A stretch of DNA of 64,000 bases from Ricinus communis (GCF_019578655.1 NC_063265.1:22864285-22928284), one strand, 5' to 3'. Shown: positions 12,401 to 26,015, numbered from the stretch's first letter. The notes: generated from the letters alone by a model not told the origin. Numbers and translations: made by a program.

Positions 12401-12898
12401 TTTCTCTTGACCGAAGAACTTGGCCAAAAATGCCTTTACTAACTTATTCCATGAATCAAAAGTACTAATGCCTTCATCTTTTAGCCATTCCTTTGCCCTA
12501 TCCCTTAGAGAAAAAGGAAAAAGGCATAGTCTAATTGCATCATCACTGACATTATTAATCTTAAAAGTGTCACACTTCTCCAGAAAACTATCAATATGAT
12601 TAACAGGACAATCATTGACTCTCCCTGAAAAGGAATCATTGGAGATGAACTGAATAAACTGAGGTTTTAGTCCGAAATGTGTTGCAGTAATTGCAGATCT
12701 CAGAATGCTAGATATTGCACCGGTAGTTGCATTCGGTACACCATACTCCCAAAGAGGTTTAGCAGCCGGTGGTTCAACCATTGTTTCATGTTGCTTGTTC
12801 TTATTCCTTCTCCTCTTACTTCCTTGCTTACATACAGTAGCCTTGATTTCAAGATCAATAGGGATTAAGTCTCTTAAACCTGTTCGTTGAGTTTGCAT
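9483..12898 (-). pseudogene. Athila-type gypsy gag-protease-integrase, RT/RNase H missing
   Basis: Retrotransposon polyprotein, decayed. Gag starts at 12898 and carries the retrotransposon gag domain (RAKEWLKDEGISTFDSWNKL). Its zinc knuckle has lost the first Cys (YETCGVQGHIASEC). Stops interrupt it near 11851 and 11695, and a frameshift lies near 11190. Protease (11183-10779) keeps DLGAS; a TAA follows at about 10777 and the frame resumes with [14 protein letters not shown]. At about 10390 the text jumps from the region before RT (TTPPEVEL) straight into integrase ([11 protein letters not shown]), so RT and RNase H are absent. Integrase runs to 9483 with one TAG at 10138-10140. The DDE residues remain ([17 protein letters not shown]), as does the GKLRSRW C-terminal block. 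Lineage Athila is inferred from the integrase text and primer site. Confidence 0.9.
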
Positions 12899-13012
12899 GC
12901 AATAAGAAAGAAAACTAGAAACAAAAGATCAGGAGCACAAGGAATAATAGCCGAAGCACTACTAAACCTAAAGCTTAGCAAAAGTAAATTGAAATTAACT
13001 ACTTTAATACCG

Positions 13013-13034
13013 TCAGTCCCCGACAATGGCGCCA
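13013..13034 (-). other. Primer binding site, tRNA-Asp type
   Basis: The minus strand reads TGGCGCCATTGTCGGGGA just inside the LTR. It matches the complement of the 3' end of plant tRNA-Asp with about two mismatches, the usual primer for Athila/Tat elements. The 115 bases between it and the gag start are untranslated leader. Confidence 0.8.
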
Positions 13035-13039
13035 AAATT

Positions 13040-14380
13040 TGACAAGGTTGTCGCGTGCCTATAAAAAATAACCTAACTAGACCTCCTAACTATGTAGTCG
13101 AGCAAGCAAGGGTAGAATCCCTAGAGACTGAAGTAGTAAAAACTAGCTAATCTTGACTTTAATTAATGCTAAGTAAGTAACCAAATCAACGATTGAGGAT
13201 GAATTAATCTATAATGCAAATAATAATAATGAGAATAAATTCAAGAATAAAAAGCACCTAGGGTTAAGTATCCCCACTAGCATAATTAACGCAAAGATAA
13301 GTTCCTACCCCAAACTAATTAAATAATGTTTACAAGGAAAAGTAACCCTATAAAATACTATAGATCTCTCCCGAGTATCAATGGCTTCCCTCATATGCAA
13401 TCAAAACCTACTCCCGTGGAATCATGCAAATTAAAGACATTAAACTCAATACCTTGACTTCCTAATAATCCATTCTACCTACTCTTATGGAGAATTTCAT
13501 GTCCTTAATTGAAATAATCAAATCCGTCAAAACCCAACCCCTGGTGTGATAAAGACAATAGAATCATAACAATACTAATTTTCCTTAATCTAGTATTGGA
13601 ATATGCACAATTAATTAAGTAAGAGCAATTAAATAATTAATTTGGAGAATTAAAGGAACAAATCATACATTAATCATGGCTAGAGTTCACTTAACCCTAG
13701 ATTAGAAAACTACTCACTCATGATAGTTAAATAAATAAAATAGATTATAAAAGAGAACATAATTAATAACAGCTTAAAAAAGAAAAAGAAAATACTTGGA
13801 TTGATAAATGAATGATGAAGTCTTTAATAAATCTTCAAAGCATAAAGAAAAGTGACATAATAGAGAAGGAAAAAAAAAGCTAAAGAGAAAAGGAGAAAGG
13901 GGGCTGCCCTATTTCAGGTTCTTTACAATCTATTTATATCATAAGGTATCCAGGAGTTTGGCTAGGTTTTTACCCTAAAAATTTGACTAGACAGCTGTCC
14001 AAAATGCAATTCTGAGATCCATTCGGCGCAGCGTGGCATCAGAGGGGGTGGAGTGGATTGTTTCTTTACTTTATCATTGGCCTTGAAAGCCAAGTCGCGG
14101 AGTGGCTGCGGGATAGCTTCTCTTGCTCGTTTCGCGATATAAAATCCTCCTAGGCATGAGTATCTCTTTGATATCGTGCTTGACCATGAACGACTCTACA
14201 AACATCCTCGCCAACGCCTAGCAACTTGAACCAATTCCTACAAAAAGAAAATAAAACGAACCCGAGGAGAGAAATATCGAAAATAACGACTAGTAGCTCT
14301 AAAAGATTAGAAATGCAAAGATAACATGAAGAACAACGTATATATATAGCATATAACATGCATATATTATTGCGCTATCA
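13040..14380 (-). repeat. 5' LTR of the Athila-type element
   Basis: Bounded on the inside by the primer site: the minus-strand LTR ends ...CCTTGTCA, then AAATT, then the PBS. Outer end placed at 14380, where minus reads TGATAGCGCAATAATAT, resembling TGAT-type starts of this lineage. Length about 1.34 kb. No open frame of note. The outer boundary is inferred because there is no partner LTR. Confidence 0.6.
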
Positions 14381-15233
14381 CCTGAGTCCATGATATAATT
14401 TACCAATAGAAGGGAGAGTTAGTATATTATTAAATTTAAAATCATATTTAAAGTGAGATCTTGACTAGTATAATATAAAAAATTTTACGGAGCAAATATA
14501 TTTACCGATATCTTAAAAAGATCTTTTAAAAGAGAATTGAGCACCTAACAAAAACAAAGCAATATCCAAGGCCTAGTATTAAAAGGGTAAGTTTTATTGT
14601 GTCATTATTGTATTATTATTTTATTTATTTTATATTTAATTTTAGTTTTATGTTTTATGCTATTTTTATTTACATATATAAGCCCTTTATAAAAAATTAT
14701 ATGATATATTATTATGAAATTTCTGTATTTATATATACTAAGGTAAATAAATATGAGAAGTATATTATATTATATTATATTATATATATATATATATATT
14801 TGTCAATTTAGATTTTTATTTTATTTTATTATTTATATAATAATTATTTTTAATAAATCAAATTGTTACTTTTTACTATTTATTTATTTTTTATTTTATA
14901 ATATCACATATTTATAAATAGAAAATTTCTCTATCTTTTAACTATTTTTATAGTACAAATTTAGAATTTAAAAATAATAATATTATTTTATATTATTTTA
15001 TTTAGAATTTAAATATTATATTATTTTATTATTATTTTTACATATATAGATATAAATATATATTTTATTAGAAAAATAATAAAATTTATTATTAATACAT
15101 AGTAATTATGATAATTTTATTATATTTAGTATAATCATTTTTTAAGAACATAATAGTTTTTATATATTTATTATTAGCATTTAGAATTATTCTAAATTAA
15201 CTGAATAAGTTTTTGTAATTAATATCTTCATGA

Positions 15234-15269
<36 letters not shown>

Positions 15270-16500
15270 AATCTTTTGACATGGCTATATTTGTATTATA
15301 GATTATGTATGTAAATTTCTTATTTCCTTGTAAGAATAATGTGGTCAAAACATTAAATTAATAAATTAAGATTATAATTTAACACCCACATCTATTATTT
15401 AGTATGAAAGCGGTACGAAATTAGTTTTTCTTATTAAATTAAGATAAAATCTAATTTTTAATCCAAATTAGATTCAATGCCTCACAAAATAACTAATTAA
15501 CTTATATTTTACTTGCTCTATCATTTTTAATTTTGGTATATGATCTAATCTAAGCAAAACATAAACATTTTAAAACCACTGATATTTAGAATAATATTCT
15601 TAAATGGTTATGTAACTTAATTTTAAATTATAACATAAAATAAATATTTTTAGTTGAAAAACATCATTTCTATTACTATAATAAAGTAAAAAAATTCATA
15701 CTATTTGATAAAAAAATTAAATTGTCATGCCAAAATCTAGCCAAATAATTTGAATAAAAGAAATAAGAAAATTCATACTCAGTATCATGGAAGAAGATTA
15801 TGATACTATTGTATAGAGCTTTGTACCAACAATTCAAATATGATTATTATAATAAAATTTTCACTTTTAGTATAGTTTTAGTTTTAGTTTCTAACAATAA
15901 TAATAATTACTAACTATTTATTTATTTAATAATTAAAAGCTAAATTATATAGTACTAATATTATTTCAAAACTTAAGTGTTTTTAGCAAGTATAAATTTT
16001 TTGAATAAAATTGTGCTAAAAAGAAAAGATTAAAGCAAGTAAAAGAATATTAATTAATGCTTGGTTAGTACTTTAGCCTTTTTACGTGTGACTGATTGCT
16101 GACTGCTCCATATGCTGATTACTTCAAATAGTTGCATTTGATGCAACAAATACAAAATGTGCAGTTGTTTGATTTCTAATCTAAATGATTATGCAGGTAA
16201 TAAAAAGACTAAAACTACCTTGGTTCTTAGTTAAGTTGATGTAGTTTTGCCAAATCACTATATAGAGCTAATTAATGAGCTAAAAAATAAGCTAATAAGG
16301 AGCCAAGAATGTAAAATTGAATTGTAAGCATGGAAATATGAATTAGGAACATGTGATACTAGGCTGGGAATGTGAAAATAAACTTAAGAAATAAAGTTAA
16401 AAGCTAAATTATTGTAAGCTAACAATAATGATGTAAAATGTAAGGTAAGGAACTTGATTGAAATAAAAAAGCACTGTAAACATTAAATTTTGAATTTAGA
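14381..16500. other. AT-rich spacer with (TA)n tracts
   Basis: Extremely AT-rich with short (TA)n runs near 14782-14800 and 15237-15260. No coding region, RNA gene or recognised element. The short open frames are composition artefacts. Confidence 0.7.
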
Positions 16501-17780
16501 CATGGAGGCAATTTCAGAGAACTTGATGATAAAATTCACTGTTCCTTTCAAATTTTATGAAGGTTTCAAAAGTCAAAAGTCCCGATTATAGTTTCATATT
16601 GGTCAAGTCAAAAGAGTCGAAATCGTGAAATTTCTCTGAAAATTAAGAAAAACAATTAGGATGGAGTCAAAATTAATTAGAAAGTCAAAATTAAATCAAA
16701 ACTGGATAATTTTCACGTGTGCCAGCTTGTACCGTCTATTGGCTATGCACAAAGCTAATCAGCTGTGCACATAGCTCGTCGGCTATATACTGTGAATCGG
16801 TGGATAATTATTGTTTTTCTCAAAAAGAATACTGATAATTATTAGATTCGGTGTTAAATGATATTTTGATATTATTAGGGTTTTAAAAGTATTATTTATC
16901 AATAAAATAGATATGATAAATTTAAAATTATCTTTCATTTTTTTAAATTAATAATGATATTTAATTTTTATTATTGTTCTCAAGGTTTCATATCATGTCT
17001 ATAAATAAAATAGGAAACCTAGGGGGGGATATTTTGGGTAACTCTTTAGGGAAATAAATTTGGACGTACTGAGAATTTCTAAACACCAAAATATTCTAAG
17101 AGACACGAACCCATATCTAGTCTTTGAACTGATCTCTCCTCTTAAGATTCATGAGTCTACACAATATAGTGAAATCTTAAGAGTTTCTTTATCATCTTAT
17201 CTTACATTTTCTTATTTTACTATTTTTTTTCTTTTATCTTATCTATGCTTTTGATCCATATGCTTAGATCTTAAAGCACAAGTTGATATATTAGTTTTTT
17301 TCACATGTTTGGGTTTTAAATCTCAATATGTTAAATTAAGATTTGATAATGATTTACTAAGTTAGATCTGTTAGTTTTGCCATGATAATAAGCTTTACTG
17401 CATGTTTAGGGTAATTAATTAATAATTGAGTTTTTGTCATGATTAGATATGTATGTTTTAGGATGATAATAATAACTGGATAATAATTAGGTTAGATCTA
17501 ATTTTTCCTACATATATCCATTTTCATTCTTAGAGTTAATTAAATATATTTCTTTTTAAATTTGTCGTTCTCATTTGCTTTGGATAAATTTTTTTTTATT
17601 GGATTTCCATATGTTGGATCTACCTTATTTCAATAATCCGATTTAGTAATTGACATGTTTAGGGATTTGATTGCTTTTCTTTTCACATGATAATCAATCA
17701 ATTGGCATGATAATAATCAATTAGATTATGTTTGTCACTATTCGATCTATGGGCCTATTACCAGCGCTAGTGGGCCTGTG
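16500..17780. repeat. Dispersed non-coding repeat, copy 1
   Basis: Contains GCTAATCAGCTGTGCACA-like blocks (16725-16800), a TCTATAAATAAAATAGG TATA-like site near 17000 and a downstream pyrimidine-rich 'transcribed-looking' segment. The same order (AGCC/GATC blocks, TATA at about 56710, similar downstream text) recurs at 56.3-57.6 kb and partly at 33.0-33.4 kb. Probably a solo LTR or terminal-repeat element; class not established. Confidence 0.4.
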
Positions 17781-18746
17781 ACCGACACTAGGGAATATGT
17801 AGGCGTAAGACCATCAAAACTCATAGCAAGCCTGACTAATTAAAATGTAATTAAAATATAATTTTATTCAATATACCAATATTTCATTTACTAATATTCA
17901 TCCACATAATTACAATAAAATTTATACCGATTCATCAACAATAATAAAAATTAAGACATCAACAGGTTGTTTATCAAATGGAATAGAAATAACAAATCTG
18001 AATGTAAATACTATCTAGAAAATTAATTAATTAGGAATACAAGAAAAATAGTTACGTTAAGCCCGAAAAAGAAAAAAGTTGGGCTGCCAAAATGAGAGGA
18101 ACTGCAGATAACCTAATTATCACCTGAAAAATTTAATTTGAGACTGTCATTCTCGAGAGTGAGTTAAAATCATATAATCCAAAACAAACACAACCATCAC
18201 TATACAATAATTATTTAAATAAATATGAATTATTATAAAATAATTAAAATATGTATCATGTCATATTTCAGAAAATTTAATTTAATAAATACAGGACGAG
18301 AACATCAGCAGATCCCTATACTCCAATTCTATCAGCCAATCGACTCTCTAATTTCTAATAAGATTGGCCAATAGAGCAAAACTAAACCAGGGTCCTTAAA
18401 TCTAGCTCGGTCATTTAATTACCAATACAGCTGGCGCCCGAAGAGCGATGCTCGACGAGGGTACATCACATAAATATTTTCCTAATATGTATCTCTGATT
18501 TATACTAGTGTGCACACGGCCCTAATGCAACCTATCAGGTGACATGTTCTACCGCCATCTTATCCCGAGTTACAATACAATCTTAGCATCAATAATATTA
18601 AAATAACGTAAATCATAGACAATCATAAAATTATTCAATTTAATATTAAATGCTAAAATTGAATAAAATCAGTTTAAATGAAGTTATGGTTATACGCAGT
18701 ATTCATAGTAAATATAATAATAGTAATAAAAATAGTGGCAATTAAG

Positions 18747-18780
<34 letters not shown>

Positions 18781-19040
18781 TGATGATAATAATAAAAAAT
18801 AGTAATAATAATAATTAAATAACGTTGCATTAAATAGTGATATTGACACATGAATTATTGATTATACGACTTTAACTCACAGTTTTATTGAATTTCCTTT
18901 AGTTGCTCCTACGTCTCTGGCGGAGCTGGCTGAACTGTCGAATTATCTATTCAAAAAAATCAGGTTTCCTATAGGCAAGTTCTGTTCATTTTATGCGCAG
19001 TAGTAAGACCCGACGGACAGGGCAGTAAAGCTGAGAGCTG
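17780..19040. mobile_element. LTR-like gypsy remnant
   Basis: Non-coding. Has text resembling plant Ty3/gypsy chromovirus LTRs (for example GAGCGATGCTCGACGAGGGT near 18445 and ACATGTTCTACCGCCATCT near 18541) and an (ATA)n tract near 18745-18790. The pararetrovirus block begins at its right edge. Assignment is by general resemblance only. Confidence 0.3.
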
Positions 19041-19067
19041 TGGTCTAGGCTTGTCTAGAAAGTCATT

Positions 19068-21128
19068 TTGGTTTATTTTAAAATGAATTTAGAACCTTTC
19101 TTCTGTAGATCTTCTTCTTTCTCAAATTCTTCTGCCTCTGAATCATCAAGGTACAAAGGTCTAGTAAATAGTGAAGAAATCACTATTGAAGATTTTTCTA
19201 AACATATAGATGTTTGGGAAATACCCAAAGTTCAAAAGAAACAAATTTATGAGTTTTCAAAGTTCCCTCTCTTCAAGACTGATTTTACAATCAAAACTGA
19301 AGAAAGAGACATTCAAATTTCAAAGCCTTTTGAAGAGATTTATCTCTTAAATCCAAAGACCCTCCAAAAGCATATGGAAAAAGATTATAAGTATATCCAT
19401 ATAGGCCTTGTCCAGGTAGGAATAAAGCCCCTTACCAGAGAAGGTTTAGATACTTCCATATTAGCAGTCCTTAGGGATGCTAGGTTTACAAATTTCTATG
19501 ATTCCTTGCTAGGTACTGTTGAGTCAAGTCTCAATAAAGGACCTATTTCTTTCAATTGTTTTCCAAATATCACGATTTCTTTAAACGACAAAAATGTTTT
19601 AAAGAGCATCGTTCTTCAAATAAAGACACACAATTATAAAATGCTTGAAGGATCTATTCCGATAGCACTAATTTTCAAAATTCATTACAAAGCTATGATT
19701 TCTGCCTTTGGTTCCAAACACAAACTTCACTCACCAAAAGGAGAAACACTGTTCCTACAAACAGATCTATCCAAATCCAACGCAACTATTCCAAAAACCA
19801 TTCAATGGAAAGACATTACACTTCCAGAAGAATGGATCCTTGAAGGAGCAACCCAACCTACTTCTCCAAAGCAAACAGAACCAAACACAAACCTCAAACA
19901 TATAGCCCAATACCCAGATGGAAAGGTAAAGATCACATTCAACAGAAAATCAACCTCCTCTAGATTTTCTGATGATGGTTCTTCAACCTCGACCATAGAT
20001 ATTGGAAGGGTATCCAAAATACCTTCTGTTATCTATGCTTCTTACAAAGAACCAATTCCATCTCAAACTCAACCCAGATTTTCAACATATGATGTTTCAA
20101 ATACACTTCAGAATGTTGATTACCAAAGCAATATCCCCAAACCAGTTTACACTGATCCAAAGAAAGATGACGAAGAAATGGAGATAACCTCTACCCCATC
20201 TTCACCATCACCATCAGCCATAACCCAATACCTTGAAGTAGAGATCAACATGATTTCAAAAGAGTTTGAAATTGACAAAAAACTCTTGCATGAAGATTTC
20301 TATTCAAAGAAAAACCATCTTAAAAAACTTTGGTTTTTTAAGAATTTTTTAAAAGAAAAAGATAGTATTCAGGAAAAATACTATCAATTTTGCATTCAAA
20401 ACAAAGCCCAAATCAAATTTTTTAATTGGTTTCAAATTTACTGCAAAGATAATGGTATCCTTTATCCCTTTAAGGATAAGTCCATTAGTCCTGTCACAGT
20501 AAGGAACAAAGCCCCTGAGTGGAAGGTAGGAGAAAACCTAACTGTCCAGTCTGAGCATCCTCCCCTTAGGAAGATAACCATTCCTTATGGAGAGAATGAG
20601 ATAGAGGCTACACCTTACAAACTGGTAGGCGAAGACCTAGATAGGAATGTTAAGAACATTGTTCAGCAGAACAATTTCTCAAATACTTGTCTAAACACTA
20701 TAGGAAAGCAACTGGTTAGGATAGAAAACCATATTCAAAAACCTCCTGTAGTTGTGACCTCTCCAATCCCCAAAACTGGTCAACCAAAAGAGTCGAACCA
20801 GTCAGAAAAGCTTAAAAACCCAGTTTTTAAGCCATATCAGCTTACAAAGCCAAGCCAAGACCATTTCCAAAAGCAAACTGAGTTTGCCAAAGCAGTCAGA
20901 GAACAACTAAGTAGATTAGCGACCTCTGAGTCATCCAAAGACCTAGTACCAGATACTCCCCAAAGTAGTAGGAATATCAGTGCTTTAGATCAAGCCCAAA
21001 GCGATGAGTCTAACGATTCAGAGCTTGAAAGCCCTATTCAAAAACCCTTCAATATCAACAGATTGGGAATCCAATCCCCTAGATTGACTTGGAATACTCC
21101 TAGGAGTCGCTCCGGATCTAGGAATTGA
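19068..21128 (+). pseudogene. Endogenous pararetrovirus copy A: movement protein and linker part of ORF1
   Basis: N-terminal portion of a Caulimoviridae polyprotein, florendovirus-like. The open stretch of 686 codons starts at 19068, although ATG 19083 is an equally possible start. Residues of about 95-215 form the 30K-superfamily movement domain (HIGLVQVGIKPLTREGLD, then DARF, then GPISFNCFPN), which in viruses binds nucleic acid and modifies plasmodesmata. Residues from about 215 on are a polar, Pro/Ser-rich linker leading to the coat-protein region. The frame stops at 21126-21128, and downstream viral text continues in other frames, so ORF1 is broken. No leader with a tRNA-Met primer site is seen upstream, so the 5' end of the insert is missing or altered. 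Confidence 0.88.
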
Positions 21129-22472
21129 GAATAGAACAACATCCTAACCCGGTCTAGATTCAATGCCTCCTCAGTACATGAATGGAATATAGATGGAATG
21201 TCCGAGTACAATATCCTTGGTCTCTTGCAGCGGATGACCATGGCGTACCAATGCCTACAAAACCCAAAGTGGTACCTCCGATAGATCCATTCTTTGAGCT
21301 CACGATAGGCCGGGTTTTCGGCAAGGATGGTGGAATTATCATCTCACTCAAGCACAGTAACTCCAAATCCTAGGTGCTATCCAAACCACAGTAGAAGGAA
21401 CTCCCATTCTAGATGAAATAGGAAATCCAATTGAGGATGCAGTGTCAACTCTAATCCTCACTATTTCCCTTCATTTCATAGGAGACCCTTCTCTGCTCAA
21501 AGACAAAAATGCCGAGCTCCTTAGCAACCTTACCTGTAAGAAGCTTAGCAATTTCCAAACCTACAAAGACACCTTCCTAACAAGAGTCATGCTTAGGGAA
21601 GATTCTAGCCAACCTTTCTGGAAAGAGAAATTCTTAGCCGGTTTAGGAATACCATAAGAGAAGCACATAATGGTCAAATCCCTTATGATTTCTATACTTA
21701 TGGTGAGTTAGTTAGTCTAACCTAGAAAGAAGGATTAAAGATTTGTCATGACCTTAAGCTTCAAAGACAACTCAAATTGGAGATGAAAAAGACTAGGCAG
21801 GAACTAGGTAGTTTCTGTAACCAGTTTGAGTACAACCCAATAGAGCCCTCTTCTAGTTGCAAAGGGAAATGCAAAGTTGATTCTTATTCAAAATCTTTTA
21901 AAAAGAAACGATTTTTCAAATATAGAAAGCCTTCTAAAAGCAAGGAAAATTTCTATAAAAAACCATCTTCTTCCAAATTTCTTTCAAAATTTCCAAAGAA
22001 AGATTCCAAAAAAGATTTTTCAAAAATTACATGCTTTAAATGTGGTAAGAAAGGCCATACTTCAAAGTATTGTAAGTTTTCAAAGAGACTCCATGAGCTC
22101 CAAATAAGAAGAAGTTTTAGCAAAATTTCGCTCTTCTAGTTGATTCAATCGAGTTCTCAAACAGTGAGGAAGAATTTCAAATTGATGAAATCAAAACCTC
22201 AGTTGTTCTAAGGCAGTTGAGCTCTTCAAAGAACATTAATATGCTCACTAGGCAACAGGAAGCTCTTCTTGAAGCTGTAAAGCATATTAGTGATCCTCTT
22301 ATTCAAAAACAGGTTTTAAAAGAGATTTTAAAAACTGAATCTCTAGTTCTTCTTCTAGTAAGAATACTTATGATCTTACTATGATTTTGGACAAAGGGAA
22401 GAAGTTGAAAACCCTCTTCCCACTAGGGAACTCAGGAAGGAGATTAGAACCATCAAAACAGAACTCAAAGAG
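21129..22472 (+). pseudogene. Pararetrovirus copy A: coat protein region, multiply broken
   Basis: Continuation of ORF1. Pieces of capsid text lie in several frames (21182-21373, 21442-21657). They are followed by an open stretch, 21777-22139, with a basic Lys/Ser region and the zinc knuckle CFKCGKKGHTSKYC, the RNA-binding signature of caulimovirid coat proteins. An acidic segment (SEEEFQIDEIKT) follows in another frame. At least four frame breaks or stops are visible. Homologous pieces recur at 26,709-26,951 and 30,509-31,866. Confidence 0.85.
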
Positions 22473-24501
22473 TTGAAAGAAAAACAACAAAATGATTCTG
22501 TTTTGCTTCAAAGCCTGATCCTCAAGCAGAATAGTGATTCTGATTCTGATGAGGAAAATGATTTTCAAAACCTTGAAGTTTCTGAAAATGTTCCTGAAAA
22601 CTTTATCAATGTTTTAAAGGAAATTACTTCAAGAAAATATTTGATTCAAATAAAGCTTGTTTTCCCTGGTGATTTCCGGGATAGAAACCATCGCCTTGTT
22701 TGATAACTGGTTCTAAAAGGTTTCATCAAGAAACTAAAGAAAGGCCGACTTGACCAATTCTTCAAAGATTAAGAATTCTTAATAATAATATTGCTTTAAA
22801 GAATGTTTTTATTCTTACAAAGGATCTTCAGCAAACTGTTATTTTAGGGACTCCATTTATCAATTTGATAACTCCCTTCAAAGTAACAACTGCTGGAATC
22901 ATTTTCAAAGCTAAAGATTCAAAGATTGTTTTTCCTTTTTTAAAAAAACCAAAAAAGAGAAATTTAAATCTCATCAAAGCCCATTCTATTTACAATTTTG
23001 AAATCAATGCTTTGATCAAAGGAAAACAGACCCATCTTTCTCATCTTCAACAAGATGTGGGTTTAAAGAGAATCCTAGATCAACTGCAAAATGATTTTAT
23101 TCAAAGAAAAATTTCTGATTTTCAAATGAAGATTGAGAATGAACTCTGTTCTGATCTTCCAAATGCTTTTTGGAATCGAAAGCAACATATGGTAGATTTG
23201 CCATATGAAAACGATTTTTCAGATAAGCAAATCCCTACTAAAGCTAGACCCATTCAGATGAATGAGTCTTTAGAAAGCCATTGTAGAATCGAGATTAGAG
23301 ATCTTGAGTCTAAAGGTTTGATTTCAAAGTCTAGATCACCTTGGTCTTGTGCAGCTTTCTATGTCAATAAGAATAGCGAGATAGAAAGAGGAACTCCTAG
23401 GCTAGTGATCAACTACAAACCTTTGAACAAAGCCCTAAACTGGATTAGGTATCATATTCCCAACAAAAAAGATCTTCTTTAAAAACTACATTCTACATTC
23501 ATCTTTTCAAAGTTTGACATGAAATCAGGATTTTGGCAAATCCAGATTGATCCAAAGGATCGGTACAAAACGACATTTACAGTTCCATTCGGTCAATATG
23601 AGTGGAATGTGATGCTTTTGGATTAAAAATGCCCTCTGCGAATTTTAAAATCATGAATGACATTTTTAATCCATTTTCAAAGTTCGCATTGTCTACATTG
23701 ATGATGTTTTAATCTTTTCAAATTCCACGATTTTAAGCACTTAGAAACGTTTTTCTATGTTGTGAAAAGAATGGTTTAGTGGTTTCAAAGTCTAAGATAT
23801 CTCTTTTCAAATGAAAATTAGATTTCTTGGTCATTATATCTCTCGGGGTACTATTACTCCAATTGAGAGATCTCTTGCATTCTACTCAAAGTTTCGGATA
23901 AGATTTTGGAAAAACTCGACTTTAAAGATTTCTTGGTAGTTTAAATTATGTTATGGATTTTTATCCTAATTTAAACTCTCTTTAAAAACCTGCATGCAAA
24001 CCCACATTGAAGGAAAACCCCCTCCTGGACCGAATAGATCAACATCTGAAGATAGTTCAAAGCATTAAAAAACAAGTTTTGGAAATTCCATGCATCTCGC
24101 CCAATGATGATCATTGCATTTAAGATTGTAAAGGCGATGCATCGTATATGGATATGGTGGGATTCTAAAACAAGTTTCAAACTCCAAGAGTGTGATTTAT
24201 ACCGCTCCTTGGGCCACCGAAAGAATTATTCTACTATCAAAAGGAAATCCTTTCGATAGTTCTACATGTATTTCTTAAATTTCAAAGTGATCTTTTAAAT
24301 CAAAAATTTCTTTTAAGGATTGATTGCAAATCTGCAAAAGAAGTTTTACAAAAAGATGTCCAAAATATTGCTTCAAAGCAGATTTTCACCCGTTGGCAAG
24401 CAATTTTATCTGTTTTTTATTTTGAAATTGAATTTATTCGAGGAGAATCAAATTCTATTCCTGACTTTCTGACTAGAGAGTTCTTGCAAAAACAGGAGTG
24501 A
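22473..24501 (+). pseudogene. Pararetrovirus copy A: protease, reverse transcriptase, RNase H, broken
   Basis: Aspartic protease region at about 22620-22860: the catalytic Asp-Thr-Gly codons are disrupted by an extra base near 22702, while the later ILGTPFINL motif is recognisable. The reverse transcriptase begins in an open stretch (22865-23482) with RPIQMNESLESHCRIEI and WSCAAFYVNK. A TAA lies at 23480, and several single-base losses follow. The YIDD active-site motif is at about 23697-23708. The RNase H remnant (about 24090-24490) contains the NYSTIKKEI and DCKSAKEVLQKDVQ blocks. The polyprotein ends at TGA 24499-24501, with ORF2 starting 3 nt later. Not functional as it stands. Confidence 0.9.
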
Positions 24502-24504
24502 AAA

Positions 24505-26015
24505 ATGCTAAGAAAATCAAAGTCCAAAGAAGAAAAGTCTACGACTAGTTCAAAGCCAGCCCAAATTCAAAGCCCAGTGAAGGAAGTTCTCCCTTCAACT
24601 TCAAAGCCCATCAAGACTTGGACTGAGATAATCCAAGAAGAAATTGATCAACCGGATCCAGTTCATCAAAAAATGGATCCTTCCAAAGCTGATCAAGCCC
24701 GACAAATCCAGGAGTGGCTTGTTCAGCAAGACCCTGAATTCATTCAAAGGGTGGAAGAATACAAAAGACAAATGGTTTAATCCCTGTTTGAACCATCTTC
24801 AAAGCAGCTTATTCCAAAGCTAGAAGCGACTCCAAAGTCGTCCTCTTCCTCTACAAAGGGTAAAGGTATACTTTCTATCCCTTTTCAAAATACCGAGATA
24901 GAGATTTTCCCTCCAAATCTATCTCAAAGTTCAAACAGTTTTTCAAAGCCAAACTCTCAGGAGATTGTTTTGAGTTAATCAAAACGTTTTAAATCAAATG
25001 AGTATTTGGAAAAACCAATTTTTCAAAATGTTTTAACCATTGAGGAAGGATTCTGTACAGAAAGCCCCTCTAAATTGGTTTCAAAGATTTTCCCTACAGG
25101 ATGGTTTTTCAAACCCTGGAACACTTCAAAGCCTCAGTCTTACTACCAGTCAATCCTCGAGGTTACTGGTTCTGCAAAGTTTAAATATTTCAAAAAAGAA
25201 AAAGCCCATAAAGACCCTGCATCTTCAACATGCACAATCCAAAGAATCCTTCACCCGTCTGATTAGGGTATGGATTTACACTCTCCTCGTTCTTTTCCCA
25301 CTTCTCTAAAAAGAACCTACCCTTCAAATCTAAACACCTCTTTCTCCTATTGGGATTACCAGCAAGCCTGGTTTAATACCTTTCTTATTCATAATGAAGG
25401 CAGAAGCCACTCCTGGCTTTTCTACTTCGACACTAGTCTTATTCAAACCTCCAAAATCCCATACTGGTTTAAACAATGGTGGAATTACTACGGTAATGTC
25501 CCTGAGACTATCATTCCTGAGGTCTTACCCTTGTTTAACCTCTTCAAAGCAAATTACAAACCCAACTCAATAGAAAGGCGTTTTCCTCCGCTTCTTCTAT
25601 TTTGTTCAAATTTCTTTCTACCCTGGGTATGTGTATGGTACTTTCACTTCAATCTACTCCCAGATGGTGAAATTACACTTATCCGGAGATTTAAAGTAAA
25701 ATGGTGGGACAAATTCAACCACCAGGACAAACTGTCCCTTAAAATCGTCCAAAACTTCTTAACCAAAAATAGCTTCTTGCCACCCCCAAAGAACAAACAA
25801 TGTTCTTGGCACAAAAGTCATTTTTACTTTCAAAGTTTGCTGCTGCCCAGACAGAAGAAGATTTCCTACAACTAATAAAACAGTTGTTTGAAACAGCTTC
25901 TTCCAAAGGCAAATCCAAAGCTTCATCATCGTCCTCTTCCAGTGCCAGTACTGCTGCATTTGATTTGGATGATTCAGTTGGAGACGATTGTTATGGGATA
26001 TTCAAATTCTCATAA
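24505..26015 (+). pseudogene. Pararetrovirus copy A: ORF2, function unknown
   Basis: Second ORF of the florendovirus-type genome. Begins ATG 24505, three bases after the ORF1 stop. Seen in order: a Lys/Ser/Pro-rich N-terminus; a segment with QIQEWLVQQDPEF; a low-complexity Ser/Lys region; a Trp/Tyr-rich central domain (SYWDYQQAWFNTF, WFKQWWNYYG, RFKVKWWDKFNHQ); and a C-terminal poly-Ser stretch ending in acidic residues. Stops lie near 24778, 24976 and 25264, and a frame change near 25800. The same domain order is present in copy B on the minus strand, so it is a conserved viral protein. I recognise no domain and assign no function. Confidence 0.8.

Noticed and set aside
14599..14811. 70-codon Tyr/Ile-rich frame
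   Set aside because: AT-composition artefact with no start context or domain.
24505..24780. Host gene starting at ATG 24505
   Set aside because: It is the N-terminus of viral ORF2; the same protein text is repeated in copy B in the same position relative to RNase H.
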